This document shows positions 61,909 to 64,000 of a DNA stretch of 64,000 nt, in pieces. Positions within the stretch are counted from its first letter, which is position 1. Each line of letters opens with the position of its first letter. Made by a program: the position numbers and the translations under genes. The notes below the pieces were generated by a model, which ran no database searches, was not told the DNA's origin, and saw only the letters and a list, made by a program, of their open reading frames with translations. The DNA comes from Nitrobacter vulgaris (GTDB lineage: Bacteria; Pseudomonadota; Alphaproteobacteria; Rhizobiales; Xanthobacteraceae): assembly GCF_031453995.1 (NCBI RefSeq), contig NZ_JAVDPZ010000021.1:1-64000 (forward strand), written 5' to 3'.

Positions 61909-64000
61909 ATGACATTGCGTGCGATCAGGTGGCTTGCGTGTCTTTCGCTGGCCCTCATGATTTTCGTCGCGGCATCGCCGGCACGCGCAGTCGACGCCGT
62001 CAGCGTCCGCAGCGACGCGCCCGCCATCGACCTCACCGCCATCCTCGATCATCAGCACAGCGACTCAGACCGCATTCAAGTCTCGACCGCGCCCGGCACC
62101 GACGGTATCATTCGCCGCATCGAGGTGCGCGCGCGGGAAGGCGGCCAGCACTGGGTCGTTTTCGCGCTTGCCAACAACACCGACGATCAACTGGATCGTT
62201 TGATCGTCGCACCGCATTACCGCCTCGTGTCTTCGGGACTGCTCTGGCCGGATCTCGGACAATCGCGCATCGCGACCATCACGCCATCGACCGGTGATCG
62301 TCCGGAGCGGCAGGAGAGCGCCACCGCCGACGTCTTCCGCATCACGCTCGATCCGGGCGCAGTCATTACTTTCGTCATGGAACTGCGCACCGACAAGCTG
62401 CCGCAGCTTTATCTCTGGGAGCCCGACGCCTACAAGGACAAGGTCAATTCCTTCACCTTGTATCAGGGCATCGTCATCGGCATCTCCGGGTTGCTGGCGC
62501 TGGTGCTGACCATCCTGTTCGTGGTCAAGGGAAGCATCATGTTTCCTGCCGCCGCGGCGCTTGCCTGGGCGGTGCTGGTTTATATCGGCGTCGATTTCGG
62601 CTTCTGGGGCAAGGTACTGGACATGTCGGCCGGTGCTGAACGGGTCTGGCGCGCCTCGGGCGAGGCGATTCTCGCGGCAACGCTGCTCGTATTCCTATTC
62701 GCCTATCTCAATCTCAATCGCTGGCACGTCCGCTATTCGCATATCACCCTTGGCTGGCTGGCTTTCCTCGGCTCTCTGGTGGCGCTTGCCCTGTTCGATC
62801 CGGCGGTGGCCTCCGGTATCGCGCGGATGTCGCTCGCCCTGATCGCCATATTCGGCTTCGGACTGATCGTCTATCTCGCGGTTCACGGCTTTGATCGCGC
62901 CGTATTGCTGATCCCGACCTGGTTCCTGTTGGTGGTTTGGGTCAGCGCCGCCGGAATGGCGATCGAAGGCAAAGTCATCAACGACATCGTCGGCCCCGCC
63001 CTGCTCGGCGGCCTCGTGCTGATCGTGATGCTGATCGGATTCACGGTAATGCAGCATGCTTTCGCTGGCGGAGGCAGCACCTCGGGCGTCGTATCCGACG
63101 TCGAGCGCCGCGCTCTCGCGTTGACCGGCGCGGGTGATCTGGTTTGGGACTGGGACGTCTCCGCCGACAAGGTCTTCACCAGTCCCGAGACCGAAAGCCT
63201 GCTCGGCCTGAAACGCGGAGCGCTCGGGGGTCCGGCGGCGACCTGGCTGGAGGTACTGCATCCGCTCGATCAGGACCGGTTCCGCGCGGCGCTGGACAGC
63301 GTACTCGAACAGCGTCGGGGACGGCTTGTGCAGGACTTCCGGCTGCGCATGTCCGACGGCCACTTCATGTGGTTCGCACTGAAAGCGCGCCCGGTGGTCG
63401 GGTCCGACGGCGAGGTTTCACGCGTGGTCGGAACTCTCACCGATGTCACCGAGACCAGGAAAGCCGAGGAGCGGATGCTCCACGATTCGGTGCACGACAA
63501 CCTGACCGGCCTTCCAAATCGCAAGCTTTTCATCGACCGTCTCAACGCGGTCGCGACCTTCGCCAAGACCATGCCGAGCCTGCGGCCGACCCTGATGGTA
63601 ATCGACCTCGACCGTTTCAAGCAGGTCAACGATTCCGTTGGTATCGCGGTCGGGGATTCGATCCTGCTGACGCTGGCACGGCGGTTGACGCGCATCCTGA
63701 AACCACAGGATACGCTGGCGCGACTTTCCGGCGACCAGTTCGGCCTCATCCTGTTGTCGGAGCAGGACCCGCCCCGCATCACCGCGTTCGCCGAAACCAT
63801 CCGCAAGACCATCCGCGCTCCGATCACCTTCAATGACCGCGAAATCTTCCTGACCGCGTCGATCGGTCTCGCGCTGAGTGACCCTCAGACGCAATTGACG
63901 GAGGAGATCATCAAGGATGCTGAACTTGCGATGTACCATTCCAAACGGATCGGCGGCGATCGGATCGACGTTTACAAACCCGCGATGCGCGCCCGGAAAA
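61909..64000 (+). CDS. Membrane PAS-GGDEF protein with degenerate GGDEF, partial
   Basis: At least 697 residues, cut by the window end. A signal peptide (LSLALMIFVAASPARA) precedes an extracellular domain and about seven transmembrane helices (residues about 180-385, from FTLYQGIVIGISGLLALVL), the plan of 7TMR-DISM receptors. A PAS domain (AGDLVWDWDVSADKVFTSPE) leads to a GGDEF domain whose signature is LARLSGDQFGLILL: GGDEF has become SGDQF, so cyclase activity is doubtful. An EAL domain probably follows beyond the edge. The ATG at 61909 overlaps GAGGAAA poorly but begins the signal peptide. Confidence 0.85.
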   Translation, partial: MTLRAIRWLACLSLALMIFVAASPARAVDAVSVRSDAPAIDLTAILDHQHSDSDRIQVSTAPGTDGIIRRIEVRAREGGQHWVVFALANNTDDQLDRLIVAPHYRLVSSGLLWPDLGQSRIATITPSTGDRPERQESATADVFRITLDPGAVITFVMELRTDKLPQLYLWEPDAYKDKVNSFTLYQGIVIGISGLLALVLTILFVVKGSIMFPAAAALAWAVLVYIGVDFGFWGKVLDMSAGAERVWRASGEAILAATLLVFLFAYLNLNRWHVRYSHITLGWLAFLGSLVALALFDPAVASGIARMSLALIAIFGFGLIVYLAVHGFDRAVLLIPTWFLLVVWVSAAGMAIEGKVINDIVGPALLGGLVLIVMLIGFTVMQHAFAGGGSTSGVVSDVERRALALTGAGDLVWDWDVSADKVFTSPETESLLGLKRGALGGPAATWLEVLHPLDQDRFRAALDSVLEQRRGRLVQDFRLRMSDGHFMWFALKARPVVGSDGEVSRVVGTLTDVTETRKAEERMLHDSVHDNLTGLPNRKLFIDRLNAVATFAKTMPSLRPTLMVIDLDRFKQVNDSVGIAVGDSILLTLARRLTRILKPQDTLARLSGDQFGLILLSEQDPPRITAFAETIRKTIRAPITFNDREIFLTASIGLALSDPQTQLTEEIIKDAELAMYHSKRIGGDRIDVYKPAMRARK

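Noticed and set aside
61678..62058. Minus-strand reading frame of 126 codons opposite the GGDEF receptor start
   Set aside because: It overlaps the signal peptide region of a well-supported gene and includes the 15-bp tandem repeats; no protein features.

Overview
The window is chromosomal DNA of an alphaproteobacterium, most likely of the Bradyrhizobium/Nitrobacter/Rhodopseudomonas group (Nitrobacteraceae). The reasons are the high GC content with dense genes; the order yebC-ruvC-ruvA-ruvB-ybgC / tolQRAB-pal-cpoB-tilS-ftsH; the 6S RNA between zapA and the 5-formyltetrahydrofolate cyclo-ligase gene; an RcdA homologue; DUF1192, DUF4164 and DUF2852 proteins; and copies of the short palindromic repeats common in this group. 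The species cannot be fixed from the sequence alone. I see no tRNA, rRNA, insertion sequence, prophage or CRISPR array.

Layout. 0.1-6.7 kb: dihydroorotase, a YgfZ-TagI-HD hydrolase operon, a small tyrosine phosphatase, a secreted protein and a SleB-type cell-wall hydrolase. 7-23 kb, all on the minus strand: pyruvate phosphate dikinase, ftsH, tilS, a VOC protein, and the Tol-Pal envelope genes. A FeeM-like acyltransferase and a GGDEF-EAL protein sit between pal and tolB. 23.4-29.9 kb: an accessory block separating ybgC from tolQ, with DUF2852, a TetR regulator, a YciI protein, a GST, a 37-residue membrane peptide, a frameshifted SRPBCC protein, an ECF42-type sigma factor with its DGPF partner, and a PhnB-like protein. 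30.1-32.7 kb: ybgC-ruvB-ruvA-ruvC with 4-nt overlaps. 33-40 kb: two secreted proteins, MgtE, a frameshifted NUDIX gene, yebC, a YmdB-like phosphoesterase, folate cyclo-ligase, 6S RNA, zapA and DUF4164.

40-49 kb, plus strand: central carbon genes tkt, gap, pgk and class I fba, then a ThiE-like protein, a Sel1-repeat protein and an inositol monophosphatase. 49-53.5 kb: an RND efflux permease and adaptor. 54-64 kb: a MotA/TolQ-like plus MotB/OmpA-like pair, a GNAT, an ABC exporter, ribosomal protein L31, RcdA, DUF1192, a PIG3-type quinone oxidoreductase, and a membrane PAS-GGDEF protein cut by the window edge.

The most interesting signal is regulatory. Four transcription units in the accessory block (YciI, SRPBCC, DGPF-sigma factor, PhnB-like) are each preceded, on the coding strand, by TGTCG(G/A)-N16-17-CGTC. 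This matches the promoter type I recall for ECF42 sigma factors and suggests a compact self-contained regulon. A second circuit is visible beside it: two near-identical 19-bp palindromes (16/19 identical), one upstream of the DUF2852 gene and one over the start codon of the TetR gene. Two genes (SRPBCC and NUDIX) carry single-base frameshifts in C/G-rich runs, either recent mutations or sequence errors.
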